From contig CANKYZ010000001.1 of assembly GCA_947488325.1 (NCBI GenBank), positions 248,001-312,000 of the forward strand: a stretch of DNA of 64,000 bases. Reading direction: 5' to 3'. The notes below the pieces were generated by a model. It saw only the letters and a program-made list of their open reading frames with translations, was not told where the DNA came from and searched no databases. The position numbers and the translations under genes were made by a program. Each line of letters opens with the position of its first letter. The first letter of the stretch is position 1. Source of the DNA: an uncultured Erythrobacter sp. (GTDB lineage Bacteria; Pseudomonadota; Alphaproteobacteria; Sphingomonadales; Sphingomonadaceae). Below, piece after piece: positions 17,960 through 27,481 of this stretch.

Positions 17960-18147
17960 AGAACCGTCTCAAGGTCCTTCGTGCGGAGCGAGACTGGAGC
18001 CAGCAAGACCTTGGCGACCGACTGAGTGTCAGCCGTCAGAGTGTCAATGCGATTGAAAAGGGCCGCTATGACCCTTCGCTGCCGCTGGCGTTCAAGATTG
18101 CAGAAGTTTTTGAACTATCCATCGAAGAGATTTTCAGCCGCGATTAA
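17956..18147 (+). CDS. Compact Cro/CI-type HTH regulator
   Basis: 63 residues consisting only of an XRE helix-turn-helix: LKVLRAERDWSQQDLGDRLSVSRQSVNAIEKGRYDPSLPLA, closely like the small YozG/YgzD-type regulators. ATGA overlap with paralogue 3 ties its synthesis to the membrane proteins. Small XRE genes next to integral membrane proteins are a common bacterial pairing; a membrane-sequestered repressor is one possibility, but nothing in the sequence proves it. Confidence 0.9.
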   Translation: MKNRLKVLRAERDWSQQDLGDRLSVSRQSVNAIEKGRYDPSLPLAFKIAEVFELSIEEIFSRD

Positions 18148-18151
18148 GCAC

Positions 18152-19828
18152 TCACTCCGTCAGAGTGTTCGACCCGGCTTCGCATGTGATCCGCTTGGTT
18201 CCGGCAAGCTGGGTCGAGCGCTGGCGAATTCCCGCGACAAAGCGATATTCAGTTGTCGCGCGAGTCGGGGTTAGCTCGACCGTCATATAACCGCGCTGCG
18301 AAGTATCGGCCCATTTCAGCTCATCATTCGCCTCAACAACCAGACCTGCCATCTGGTCGGGCGGAACCATCGCAAGATAGGTTTCAAATCCGGGTGAGCT
18401 GACCGATGAAACGCCAAATTCCACGCCGACCTTCTCGCCTTCGTGGCTCAGATTAAAAGCCCAACCATTATGTGTATCCCCGGCCAGAACCAGCAAGTTA
18501 GCATCGGCATCCAATGCGCCTTTAAACACGCGCTCGCGCGCTGCCGGATAACCATCCCACGCATCCATGTTGAGCGGCAACCCCGCTTGGCTCGCCAGCG
18601 CACTTGCGAGCAGCCGCTGGCGCACAAATTCCGGCACATTGCCGCCAAGCAGATCGAGCAATGCAGGTGGTGAATTCAGCTTTCCCATCAAAACCTGCTG
18701 AACCAAAACCTGCCATGTCGCCCCGCGAGAAGTTGATGCCGCGAGACCTTCGACAAGCCATTTTTCTTGATCCTCTCCGAGAATCTGACGGTCAGGATCG
18801 GCATAGTCGCCGTCGCGGAAGGCGTTGAGCGCGGCAAGCATGGCTTGCGGGTTTTCTTGCCCTTCGATTACCTTGGCCACGCTGAATTGCTCTTCGCGGC
18901 CTTCTATCCGTGTGTCGATGCGGAATAGGGTCGCGAGGTCACCCACATCATAGGCGGCGTATGGCTTATCCGAAACAGGCATCCATTCGCGGTAAACCCG
19001 CTTGGCGATGTCCTTGCGAACTTCCCAATCGCCCTCAGTTTCGCGCTGGTGATTCTGCGCGCCGTCTCTCCAGCTGTCATTTGCGCTTTCGTGATCGTCC
19101 CAAATGGAAACCATCGGAAGCACTTGATGGAGCCGCTGCAAATCGACGTCAGACCGGTAAGTGGCATAGCGGAGTCGATAATCGGCCAGCGCAACAATCT
19201 CTGTTACCGGTGCCGACGTCCGATCGGGATGACGCTGACTGGCTGACGGATATGTCCCCGCGCCATATTCGTAAATGTAATCGCCGAGATGCACGGCGAG
19301 GTCGACGTCATTCGACTCTGCCGCATGAGCATAGGCGTTGAAATAACCAAAACCGAAATTCGCGCAGGAAAACACTGCAAGTCGGAATTTTTGCGCAGGT
19401 CCTTGCGGCAAAGTGCGAGTCCGTCCAACGGGCGACGCCGAGCCATCAGGCGCTATGAAACGGAAAAAATACCAGTGGTCCGGCGTTAGACCATCTGCGA
19501 TCGCCTTCGCGCAGAAATCGTGGTTAGGGGATGCCTGCACCTGACCTTCTGACACTGTACTGGTGAATTCGGCGCTTTCGCTGACCTGCCATTGCAGCGT
19601 TGCTTCGCCGTCGGAGACATAGCGGGTCCACAGCAGCACATTCTCTGCATGCGGCTCCCCGCTCGCAACGGAATGGGTGAAGCCGGACCCATAGCTGCGC
19701 GCAGTTGCCGGTGTTGCGGCGATAGCCGCAGATGCACCTGCAAGAGCAAAAACACCGCGGCGCGAAATGCCGTTAGGTGAACTGGTTGGAGATGTGGCGG
19801 GCAGCGCTGCTGTGTCTGTTTTTTCCAT
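18152..19828 (-). CDS. phoD: Alkaline phosphatase D (PhoD), Tat-exported
   Basis: 558 residues. The N-terminus carries a twin-arginine signal (SRRGVFALAGASAAIAATPA) consistent with export of a folded metalloenzyme. The PhoD N-terminal domain (HSVASGEPHAENVLLWTRY) precedes the metallophosphatase core: HLGDYIYEYG, WDDHESANDSW, LAGDTHNGWAFNL. It hydrolyses phosphomono- and diesters using Fe3+/Ca2+. Convergent with the HTH gene, with only four bases between stops, and divergent from the hydrolase gene; no clear Pho box was picked out by eye. Confidence 0.95.
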   Translation of the reverse strand: MEKTDTAALPATSPTSSPNGISRRGVFALAGASAAIAATPATARSYGSGFTHSVASGEPHAENVLLWTRYVSDGEATLQWQVSESAEFTSTVSEGQVQASPNHDFCAKAIADGLTPDHWYFFRFIAPDGSASPVGRTRTLPQGPAQKFRLAVFSCANFGFGYFNAYAHAAESNDVDLAVHLGDYIYEYGAGTYPSASQRHPDRTSAPVTEIVALADYRLRYATYRSDVDLQRLHQVLPMVSIWDDHESANDSWRDGAQNHQRETEGDWEVRKDIAKRVYREWMPVSDKPYAAYDVGDLATLFRIDTRIEGREEQFSVAKVIEGQENPQAMLAALNAFRDGDYADPDRQILGEDQEKWLVEGLAASTSRGATWQVLVQQVLMGKLNSPPALLDLLGGNVPEFVRQRLLASALASQAGLPLNMDAWDGYPAARERVFKGALDADANLLVLAGDTHNGWAFNLSHEGEKVGVEFGVSSVSSPGFETYLAMVPPDQMAGLVVEANDELKWADTSQRGYMTVELTPTRATTEYRFVAGIRQRSTQLAGTKRITCEAGSNTLTE

Positions 19829-19936
19829 GGTCGAATACTAGTTCGCACGCATTGCCTTGATGTTACAAGCTTGGCCGTAGATTCTGCTCATTTTCGTGCC
19901 TTGCGCAGCATCGGTGCAAACAGGCACAAGGACCCA

Positions 19937-20668
19937 ATGGACGACACCAGATTTCATGAATTGGCCGATGGCCGCCGAATTGCCTTTCGCCATGTCGCAG
20001 GCGTCGGGCCGACGCTGGTCTTCCTACCCGGATATATGTCCGACATGGTGGGTGGCAAAGCGACGGCTTTGTTTGAAGAAGCAGAGGCTGCAGGGCGCGC
20101 ATGCCTGCTGTTGGATTATTCGGGCTGCGGGCAAAGTTCCGGTGATTTTGCCGATGGTACGCTGTCTAAATGGTGGGGCGAAGTGCTCGCTCTGATCGAA
20201 GCCTATGTGAAAGGACCAATATTACTGATCGGATCGTCGATGGGCGGGTGGCTGATGCTATTGGGAGCCAGTGAGATTAGCGACAGGCTTGCAGGCATGA
20301 TCGGTATTGCAGCTGCTCCGGATTTCACCCGCTGGGGCTATTCAGCTGAGCAGCGCCAGGCATTGGCAGCGGGCAAAATTCTGTATGAAGACAACCCCTA
20401 TGGCCCAGAGCCAACACCAATCCATCCGGGGTTCTTCGTTGATGCAGAAACGCAAATGCAGCTCGACGCAACAATCCCGATCGACTGCCCTGTCCGACTG
20501 CTCCATGGTCAGCGCGACAATGACGTGCCTTGGGAAACCAGCCTGGAACTCGCCGATGCTCTCCGTTCGGACGACATACAGGTCATCCTGATAAAGGATG
20601 GAGACCACCGCCTGTCGCGCAATACGGATATTTCTCTGCTAAGGTCGCTGGTTGATAGCTTTTACTGA
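19937..20668 (+). CDS. Alpha/beta hydrolase
   Basis: 243 residues. Oxyanion region PTLVFLPGYMSDMVGGKA, nucleophile elbow IGSSMGGWL (Ser), acid LLHGQRDNDVPW (Asp) and catalytic GDHRLS (His) give a complete triad. Cytosolic, no signal. ATG 19937 follows an AAGGA ribosome site; the open frame upstream is not needed. Downstream genes follow closely (TPR, LLM), probably one transcript. Substrate unknown; resembles small palmitoyl-thioesterase-like serine hydrolases. Confidence 0.9.
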   Translation: MDDTRFHELADGRRIAFRHVAGVGPTLVFLPGYMSDMVGGKATALFEEAEAAGRACLLLDYSGCGQSSGDFADGTLSKWWGEVLALIEAYVKGPILLIGSSMGGWLMLLGASEISDRLAGMIGIAAAPDFTRWGYSAEQRQALAAGKILYEDNPYGPEPTPIHPGFFVDAETQMQLDATIPIDCPVRLLHGQRDNDVPWETSLELADALRSDDIQVILIKDGDHRLSRNTDISLLRSLVDSFY

Positions 20669-20681
20669 TGGAAACCCCCAC

Positions 20682-21578
20682 GTGATTTTTGCCTCCTCCA
20701 TTCTGGCTATGGCCCTTCAGGTCGGGCCTATTCCCCAAACCATCCCACCGACAGATGGGCATGCCGAGCTGCGCGATCGCGCACGACGAGACGGGGATAC
20801 GGATGCAGTATCTGACCCGTCGAGCGAATGGCTTGCAGCATGCCTTGCGCTGGTTTCTGAAGACCCCGCCCGCGCGCACAGTCAGGCGCAAATTCGCCGC
20901 AATGAAACCAGTGGGACGGATAGAGTGTTGGCCAATCATTGCCTGGGCCTTGCTGCAACCGAGCTGGGTCTGTGGGAAGATGCGATCACCGCCTTTGGCG
21001 CCGCGCGAGATGAAACACCGGGCGAAGAATTGCGCGCTCGGGCTCGCTTAGGAACGATGGCGGGAAATGCTGCCCTGGCCAGCGGCGATTCGCAAGGTGC
21101 CACGGCGATCCTTCAGCGCGCAAAAACTGATGCGCAAAGGGCCGCATCTGCCCGACTTCAGGCCATAGCCGCGACTGATCTTGCCCGTGCATTTGTAGGC
21201 ATGAATATGACAGATGAAGCGCTGGCAGAACTCCAAACCGCAACCAGCCTGCAACCCAACAACTTCGAAGCCTGGCTGCTGACGGCGACCCTGCTGCGGC
21301 GATTGGACCGGTTGGGGGAAGCGCAGGCAGCGATTGAACGCGCGGGCGAGTTGGCCCCGCTTGAATCGCAGATTGGTCTTGAGGCTGGCGTCATCGCGGT
21401 TCTGTCAGGCCGGGAAGAGGCCGCACGCCAAAGCTGGGAATCGGTGATATTTGTCCAACCAGATAGTATGGCTGCACAAACGGCACAGGATTACCTCGCG
21501 CAACTTGGGCCCCCGCAGACACCAGAACCTATACTCGCACCTCTACCTACGCCAGCGCCCGAGCAAGAACCTTCATGA
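20682..21578 (+). CDS. Tetratricopeptide-repeat protein, probably exported
   Basis: 298 residues from GTG 20682, which has GGAAA upstream and yields a short signal-like start (IFASSILAMALQVGP). Several TPR helices follow: HCLGLAATELGLWEDAITAFGAA, AATDLARAFVGMNMTDEALAELQTA, NNFEAWLLTATLLRRLDRLGEAQAAIERA and a degenerate last repeat. The tail is proline-rich (PPQTPEPILAPLPTPAP). Likely a periplasmic or membrane-associated scaffold. The stop overlaps the LLM oxidoreductase start by ATGA. Confidence 0.82.
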   Translation: MIFASSILAMALQVGPIPQTIPPTDGHAELRDRARRDGDTDAVSDPSSEWLAACLALVSEDPARAHSQAQIRRNETSGTDRVLANHCLGLAATELGLWEDAITAFGAARDETPGEELRARARLGTMAGNAALASGDSQGATAILQRAKTDAQRAASARLQAIAATDLARAFVGMNMTDEALAELQTATSLQPNNFEAWLLTATLLRRLDRLGEAQAAIERAGELAPLESQIGLEAGVIAVLSGREEAARQSWESVIFVQPDSMAAQTAQDYLAQLGPPQTPEPILAPLPTPAPEQEPS

Positions 21579-22567
21579 CCGAATTTTCCGTTCTCGATCT
21601 GGTTCCTGTTCGCGAAGGCGGGACATTGACCGAAGCGTTCGCCGCCAGCACCGCGCTTGCCATCAAAGCCGAAGAACTGGGCTGCAAGCGATTCTGGGTT
21701 GCGGAACATCACGCGATGGAGGGGATTGCTGGCGGTGCGACTTCGGTGGTGCTCGCGCATATTGGTAACGCCACCAATCACATCCGTATCGGGTCGGGCG
21801 GAATCATGCTGCCCAACCACACTCCATTCCAAATCGCTGAGCAATTCGGCACGTTGGATGCACTGTTCCCGGGGCGAGTGGATTTGGGATTGGGCCGTGC
21901 GCCCGGCGCGGGACCGGAATTGCAAAAAGCACTGCGTAAAAATCTCCATCAGGCGTCTGAATATTTCCCACAGGACGCGGTTGAGCTGCGTGCATTGCTG
22001 ACCGGCGATATCGAATTGCCAGTAACAGCGACGCCCGGGATGGGTTCGAATATTGAACTTTGGATGCTGGGGTCGAGCCTTTTCGGCGCAAGTTTGGCTG
22101 CCAAACTGGGCATGCCTTATGCCTTTGCCGCCCATTTCGCGCCAGACCACCTCGACGCCGCGCTCGCGCTGTATCGTCGCGATTTTCAGTCGTCCAAGGC
22201 ATTTGAAAAACCGCATGTCATGGTGGCAATGAACGTCTTCGCTGCGGAATCCGTCGAAGCAGCTCAGATTCTTGCATCCAGCCAGCAGCAGAGCTTTGTC
22301 GCGTTACGCACCGGAAGTCCGGGCAAACTTCCCCCCCCAATCAAGGATTACACCGCAACTCTGCCCGCGCCAGCACGCGCGATGCTGGACCACCTTGGTC
22401 AAGCGGCTGCGGTCGGCACACCGGAAAGCGTTCGCGTGGATGTTGATGCCTTCGTCAAACGCACAAACGCGGACGAGATCATCCTATGCGGGTCGACTTT
22501 CGATCCTGAAGCTCGGCTGCGCTCGCTCCATCTGACAATCGCTGCCTGCGAGAATGCCACCGTCTAA
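21575..22567 (+). CDS. LLM-class flavin-dependent oxidoreductase
   Basis: 330 residues of the luciferase-like TIM-barrel fold, MsnO8-type subgroup: FSVLDLVPVREGGTLTEAF at the start, FWVAEHHAMEGIAGGAT, IRIGSGGIMLPNHTPFQIAEQFGTLDALFPGRVDLGLGRAPG, then LGSSLFGASLAAKLGMPYAFA. It binds FMN/F420-like cofactor and likely acts as a monooxygenase; the substrate is unknown. Translationally coupled to the TPR gene. Confidence 0.92.
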   Translation: MTEFSVLDLVPVREGGTLTEAFAASTALAIKAEELGCKRFWVAEHHAMEGIAGGATSVVLAHIGNATNHIRIGSGGIMLPNHTPFQIAEQFGTLDALFPGRVDLGLGRAPGAGPELQKALRKNLHQASEYFPQDAVELRALLTGDIELPVTATPGMGSNIELWMLGSSLFGASLAAKLGMPYAFAAHFAPDHLDAALALYRRDFQSSKAFEKPHVMVAMNVFAAESVEAAQILASSQQQSFVALRTGSPGKLPPPIKDYTATLPAPARAMLDHLGQAAAVGTPESVRVDVDAFVKRTNADEIILCGSTFDPEARLRSLHLTIAACENATV

Positions 22568-22701
22568 GGGTCTTTAAGGACTGAACCTTCTTGCACCCAC
22601 TCATCAAAAGCTTGTATTGGCCACGGCACGATAAAAACAACTCGGCACAATAATATTTCACGACCCTCAGCCGAGTGCAGGATGCCAGGAGCATACAGGC
22701 G

Positions 22702-25700
22702 ATGAGCGCAAAGATCAGGAGCGCGGTCAAGGACGCGGCCCCCGCGAAATCCAAGCCATTGCTGAAGGAGCTGAAAAAGCACCTCAAAGCGGCGATCCTT
22801 CCCGGAGACGCCGCCTTGCAAAATTCGGCTCTCGATCAGGCCACTGAATTCCTATTGGAAACCGCCGGAAAGCGGGCGATTTCTCGCTCCTCAGTGAAGA
22901 TTGAATCCGACACCAGCGAACGCCGCCTACGTATCGCCATCGTGAATGACGACATGCCGTTTCTGGTCGATTCAATCGCTGCGACCATCACCGCTTTGGG
23001 CTTAAGCATCGATCAATTGATCCACCCGGTTGTCGCAATTGAGCGAGACCAGACCGGATCCCTGAAAAGTCTGTCCAAGAAAGGTGGATCGGGTTCAGAC
23101 GAATCGCTCATCTATATTGAAACGCCGCGCATCGATGCCAAGCAGCGGCGCGATCTATTGGTTGAATTGCGAGTTACGTTAGGCGATGTGCGGGCAGCCG
23201 TATGCGATTGGCCCAAAATGCGCGCTGCAATGGCAAAGGACGCGCAAGCCATTGCAGCGAACGATGTCAGTTCCGAAAGTGCGGCGCTGCTGAACTGGCT
23301 GAATGGCGGAATGCTGACTCAGCTTGGCCACCTGACTCGTACAAGAGAAGGCGTCGACAACAGCGTTCTGGGCATTTGCCGGAAAAGCGCCCGCAATATC
23401 CTTGCCGATGCATCATTTGATCGCGCATTCGCATGGTTTGATCAGCCCGAACCCAATGGCGCCCAACGTGACCTACTGGTGATCAAGGCAAACCGGGTTT
23501 CGACCGTCCATCGCCGTACGCCGCTCGATCTATTCATCGTGCCTATACGCGAAGACAACAAAGTCACTGCGTTATCAGTCCATGCTGGCGTTTGGACCAG
23601 CGCCGCGCTGGCATCGCCTCCAAGTGACGTTCCGCTGATGCGCAAAGCTCTTAGTGATATCACTGATTCGCTTGGCTTCGATCCGGCAGGTCATGCGGGC
23701 AAAGCTCTGGTCCATGCCTGCACATCACTGCCGCACGATCTGCTGACGGCCTTTACTACCAATGATATTGAGCGTTTGGCCACTTCCATGATGAGTCTGG
23801 TCGACCGCCCACGGCCTCGGCTCGTGCTGGTACAATCTGCGCTAGAGCGGCACATTTTTGCGTTTGTGTGGCTGCCGCGTGATCATCTCTCGACCGATGT
23901 CCGTTTGCAGGTTCAGAACCTCCTAACGTCGACTACAGGCGTCGACCTGCTCAGCTGGAGCCTAGAAGTCGAAGGCAGCACGCTGGCCATGCTGCAATTC
24001 CTGCTCGATTCCCGTTCGACCGTTGAGATGCCAGATGCCGCGAGGATCGAGGCTGATCTGATCGATCTGCTGAAAGGTTGGGACGAAGCGGTCGAAGCGC
24101 ATTTGACTGAAGCCGGCGAAGGCTCCCGCGTGCCCGCCATCGCGTTGCGTTATGCGGGGGCGTTTCCACCGGTATACCGCGCGCGCTATGGCGCATCCGA
24201 GGCGGCGCTCGACATAATTGAATTGCGGGCAATTTCCCTCGGAGACGACCCGGACGCGCGCTCTTGCCGCATCTATCAGCTACCAAATGACGCAATTGGC
24301 GATTTGCGGCTTAAAATTTATCACACGACAGGCGAGATGCCGTTGTCGGATGCCGTCCCCGCACTCGAGAATTTTGGCTTCCGCGTTCTTGCCGAAATGC
24401 CAACTCGGCTTGATGAAGGTAGGCTTGGCAAAATCCATGAATTCACGCTCGAACTGCCCGTCGGAACTGATCTTGGCCCGCTGATTGAGCGGGCTGACAT
24501 TATCCAAACCGCAATTGCAGAAGTCTTAAATGGTCAATCGGAAGACGACCCCTTCAATCGGCTGGTGGTTGGCACATGCTTGGGCGCAAAACAATCCATG
24601 TGGCTTCGGGCGATCTATCGCTATCTGCGCCAGACCGGGATGGGTTTCACAATCTACACTGTGGTCGACGCATTGCAGCGCGCACCCAGCGTCACTCTAG
24701 CGATGATCGACCTGTTCATTGCACGCCATGATCCCAAGTTTAAAGGTGACCGCGAAGCCGCAACTTCCGCGGCCATCAGCGCTTATCAGCGCGGCCTCGC
24801 CAAAGTGTCAGCGATCAATGATGACCGGCTGCTGCGGCTTTACCGCGCAGTGATCGATGCCATCTTGCGCACCAATGCATTTGCACCTGCTGCGGACGAA
24901 GCACTGGCGTTTAAGATCGATTCTGATCTCGTCCCGAACCTTCCCAAGCCTGTGCCTTGGCGCGAGATTTTCGTCTATTCGCGCCGGATCGAGGGGATTC
25001 ATTTGCGTTCGGGCGCGGTCGCACGCGGAGGTCTGCGTTGGTCCGATCGCCGCGATGACTTCCGCACTGAAATCCTCGGCCTGATGAAAGCACAAAAGGT
25101 AAAGAACGCGGTGATCGTGCCAAGCGGCGCAAAAGGCGGGTTTTATCCCAAACAGCTCCCCTCGCCCGCCATTGACCGCGATGCTTGGGCTGCCGAAGGG
25201 CAAGACAGTTACGAAGTCTTTATTCGCACGCTGCTATCCGTCACCGACAACATCGTCGACGGCAAAGTGGTCCACCCACACAATGTCGCGATCCATGATG
25301 GCGAAGATCCATATTTCGTTGTCGCTGCTGACAAGGGAACCGCGCGCTTCTCCGACGTGGCCAATGGGATCGCTGCCTCCAAGGATTTCTGGCTCGATGA
25401 TGCCTTCGCAAGCGGTGGATCAAACGGATACGACCACAAAGCGATGGGCATCACCGCGCGCGGCGCGTGGGTCAGCGTTCAGCGGCATTTCCTAGAGATG
25501 GGAATTGATGTGCAGACCGACAGTGTCACTGTCGCGGGTTGCGGCGATATGTCAGGCGACGTGTTTGGCAACGGCATGCTGCTGTCAAAAGCAGTCAAAC
25601 TGGTCGCGGCCTTTGATCACCGTCACATCTTTATCGATCCCGATCCCGATCCGACGAGCAGTTGGAAAGAACGCAAACGTCTGTTCAACCTGCCGCGGTC

Positions 25701-27417
25701 CAGCTGGGAAGAATATGACCCATCGCTGATCTCAAAGGGCGGCGGCGTGTATTCCCGCGACCTTAAGCGCATCAAACTATCCAAAAAAGCTCGAGATCTG
25801 CTGGGTGTCGAGGACAAGGAAATTGAGCCCGATGCGCTGGTGAGCGCGATCATGAAGGCCCAGATCGACCTCTTCTGGTTTGGCGGCATCGGCACCTATA
25901 TCAAGGCCGAGACGGAGAGCCATCTGGATGTCGGCGACCCGGCAAACGACGCGCTGCGGGTGAACGCCAAAGATGTCCGAGCCAAAGTAATTGGCGAAGG
26001 CGCCAATCTCGGCATCACTCAGGCCGCGCGTATCGCTTATTCACTGCGCGGCGGTCGGATCAACACCGACTTTATCGACAATTCTGCAGGCGTCGATTGT
26101 TCAGATAATGAGGTCAATATCAAGATCGCCCTAGCCGCTGCAACGCGTGAAGGTGTGCTGACAGAAACCAAGCGCAACAGTCTGCTTGCCAAAATGACCG
26201 ATGAAGTCGCCGAGATTGTGCTGGAGGATAACCGCCTGCAAGCGCTCGCGCTTTCAATCGCCGAAACCGGCGGACCCGATGCAACAGCCTCATTTATCCG
26301 TCTGATTGAACAACTTGAAGAAATGGATGCACTGGATCGCCGCAATGAAGGGCTGTCCGATGCCGACGCATATGCACGGCGCGCTTCCGATGGGCGGGGC
26401 CTAACCCGACCAGAGCTGGCCGTGCTGCTCTCTTCTGCAAAACTCGCACTGCAAGATGCGATCGAAGCCAGCAACCTGCCTGATGATCCCATGCTGGAAG
26501 ACAATCTGATCAACTTGTTCCCCGGCCCAATGCAAAAGAAGTTTGAGTCGCAAATCTTGGACCACCGTCTGCGCCGGGAAATGGTTGCCACGGATCTGGC
26601 CAACCGGATCGTAAACCGGATCGGTCTGGTTCATGCCTTCGAACTGTCTGAAGAAGAAGGCGTTGGCCTGGCAGACGTCGCCGCAGCCTTCATCGTGGTG
26701 GAGCGTTTGTTCGAACTCAAATTCCTGTGGAGCGATATTGACGCCCATGACATGAGCGAAACCGCACGACTCTTTTTGCTCGACAGATTGGCGGCAGCGG
26801 TCGGAAATCTCATGTCAGACGTGCTCAGAACCGCCGCTGGCCGTGTCGAGGCGTATGCCATGATCGATTCATTACGCAGCGGCGTGTCAGCTCTATCGAA
26901 TGCACGCGCAGATCTTATTTCGATTGAAACGCAAGAACGATCAGACACTCTGCGTGCGCAATTTACCGAACGAGGTTCGCCAGAAGACCTCTCCAATCGG
27001 GTTGCGGATCTGTTTGACTATGACGGATCAATCGGGCTCGCACAGCTTGCGCTCTCGACCGAGACTGACACTGCACAGCTCACGCGTGCCTTCATCGATA
27101 TTGGCGAGCGGATTGGCCTTGATTGGGCGCAGGGCACCGCCGCCCATATGTCGCCGTCGGATATCTGGGAGCGCCTGCTGGTGGATGGATTGGCGCGAGA
27201 CTTTCAGCACATGCGGCTCGATTTTCTGCGCAAATTGATGCGACGCAAAGCTGGTAAGGATGATCCGCAGGGCGCAATCGCAGGCTGGGCGCAGACCAAC
27301 GCTGTTGCAGTATCGCAGTTTAGGGCGATGATTGTCCGCGCACAATCACGCCCCCCTGTCGCACCGGCTGTTCTGGCGCAGATCGCCAGCCAAGCGCGTA
27401 ACCTCTTGGAACGGTGA
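22702..27417 (+). CDS. gdhB: NAD-specific glutamate dehydrogenase, large (GDH-180 class)
   Basis: About 1571 residues, the size of the L-GDH family. The N-terminal ACT-like and helical regulatory parts (to about residue 690) precede the catalytic domain with SGAKGGFYPKQLP (Lys region), VHPHNVAIHDGEDPYFVVAADKGTA, GSNGYDHKAMGITARGAW and the dinucleotide-binding segment VAGCGDMSGDVFGNGML; then IGEGANLGITQAAR and a long C-terminal domain. It oxidises glutamate to 2-oxoglutarate with NAD+, a catabolic role. ATG 22702 is used; a GTG at 22675 is in frame. A terminator follows. The gene symbol is approximate. Confidence 0.95.
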   Translation: MSAKIRSAVKDAAPAKSKPLLKELKKHLKAAILPGDAALQNSALDQATEFLLETAGKRAISRSSVKIESDTSERRLRIAIVNDDMPFLVDSIAATITALGLSIDQLIHPVVAIERDQTGSLKSLSKKGGSGSDESLIYIETPRIDAKQRRDLLVELRVTLGDVRAAVCDWPKMRAAMAKDAQAIAANDVSSESAALLNWLNGGMLTQLGHLTRTREGVDNSVLGICRKSARNILADASFDRAFAWFDQPEPNGAQRDLLVIKANRVSTVHRRTPLDLFIVPIREDNKVTALSVHAGVWTSAALASPPSDVPLMRKALSDITDSLGFDPAGHAGKALVHACTSLPHDLLTAFTTNDIERLATSMMSLVDRPRPRLVLVQSALERHIFAFVWLPRDHLSTDVRLQVQNLLTSTTGVDLLSWSLEVEGSTLAMLQFLLDSRSTVEMPDAARIEADLIDLLKGWDEAVEAHLTEAGEGSRVPAIALRYAGAFPPVYRARYGASEAALDIIELRAISLGDDPDARSCRIYQLPNDAIGDLRLKIYHTTGEMPLSDAVPALENFGFRVLAEMPTRLDEGRLGKIHEFTLELPVGTDLGPLIERADIIQTAIAEVLNGQSEDDPFNRLVVGTCLGAKQSMWLRAIYRYLRQTGMGFTIYTVVDALQRAPSVTLAMIDLFIARHDPKFKGDREAATSAAISAYQRGLAKVSAINDDRLLRLYRAVIDAILRTNAFAPAADEALAFKIDSDLVPNLPKPVPWREIFVYSRRIEGIHLRSGAVARGGLRWSDRRDDFRTEILGLMKAQKVKNAVIVPSGAKGGFYPKQLPSPAIDRDAWAAEGQDSYEVFIRTLLSVTDNIVDGKVVHPHNVAIHDGEDPYFVVAADKGTARFSDVANGIAASKDFWLDDAFASGGSNGYDHKAMGITARGAWVSVQRHFLEMGIDVQTDSVTVAGCGDMSGDVFGNGMLLSKAVKLVAAFDHRHIFIDPDPDPTSSWKERKRLFNLPRSSWEEYDPSLISKGGGVYSRDLKRIKLSKKARDLLGVEDKEIEPDALVSAIMKAQIDLFWFGGIGTYIKAETESHLDVGDPANDALRVNAKDVRAKVIGEGANLGITQAARIAYSLRGGRINTDFIDNSAGVDCSDNEVNIKIALAAATREGVLTETKRNSLLAKMTDEVAEIVLEDNRLQALALSIAETGGPDATASFIRLIEQLEEMDALDRRNEGLSDADAYARRASDGRGLTRPELAVLLSSAKLALQDAIEASNLPDDPMLEDNLINLFPGPMQKKFESQILDHRLRREMVATDLANRIVNRIGLVHAFELSEEEGVGLADVAAAFIVVERLFELKFLWSDIDAHDMSETARLFLLDRLAAAVGNLMSDVLRTAAGRVEAYAMIDSLRSGVSALSNARADLISIETQERSDTLRAQFTERGSPEDLSNRVADLFDYDGSIGLAQLALSTETDTAQLTRAFIDIGERIGLDWAQGTAAHMSPSDIWERLLVDGLARDFQHMRLDFLRKLMRRKAGKDDPQGAIAGWAQTNAVAVSQFRAMIVRAQSRPPVAPAVLAQIASQARNLLER

Positions 27418-27438
27418 TCTCGTCCTGCGAATCGCCAT

Positions 27439-27464
27439 CCTCGCTTGACGAAGCGGAGGTTTTT
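27439..27464 (+). terminator. Rho-independent terminator after glutamate dehydrogenase
   Basis: Stem CCTCGCTT (27439-27446) with AAGCGGAGG (27451-27459), one bulged G, loop GACG, then TTTTT (27460-27464). It lies 21 bases past the dehydrogenase stop and just before the oxidoreductase start, so it separates the two genes. Confidence 0.85.
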
Positions 27465-27481
27465 CGGAAAGCCGCGTTCCC

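Noticed and set aside
21491..22216. 241-residue minus-strand frame over the LLM oxidoreductase
   Set aside because: Antisense to a gene with clear family motifs; composition (many Arg, His and Cys without pattern) is that of a shadow.
26037..26603. 188-residue Ser/Arg-rich minus-strand frame
   Set aside because: Mirror of the glutamate dehydrogenase coding frame.
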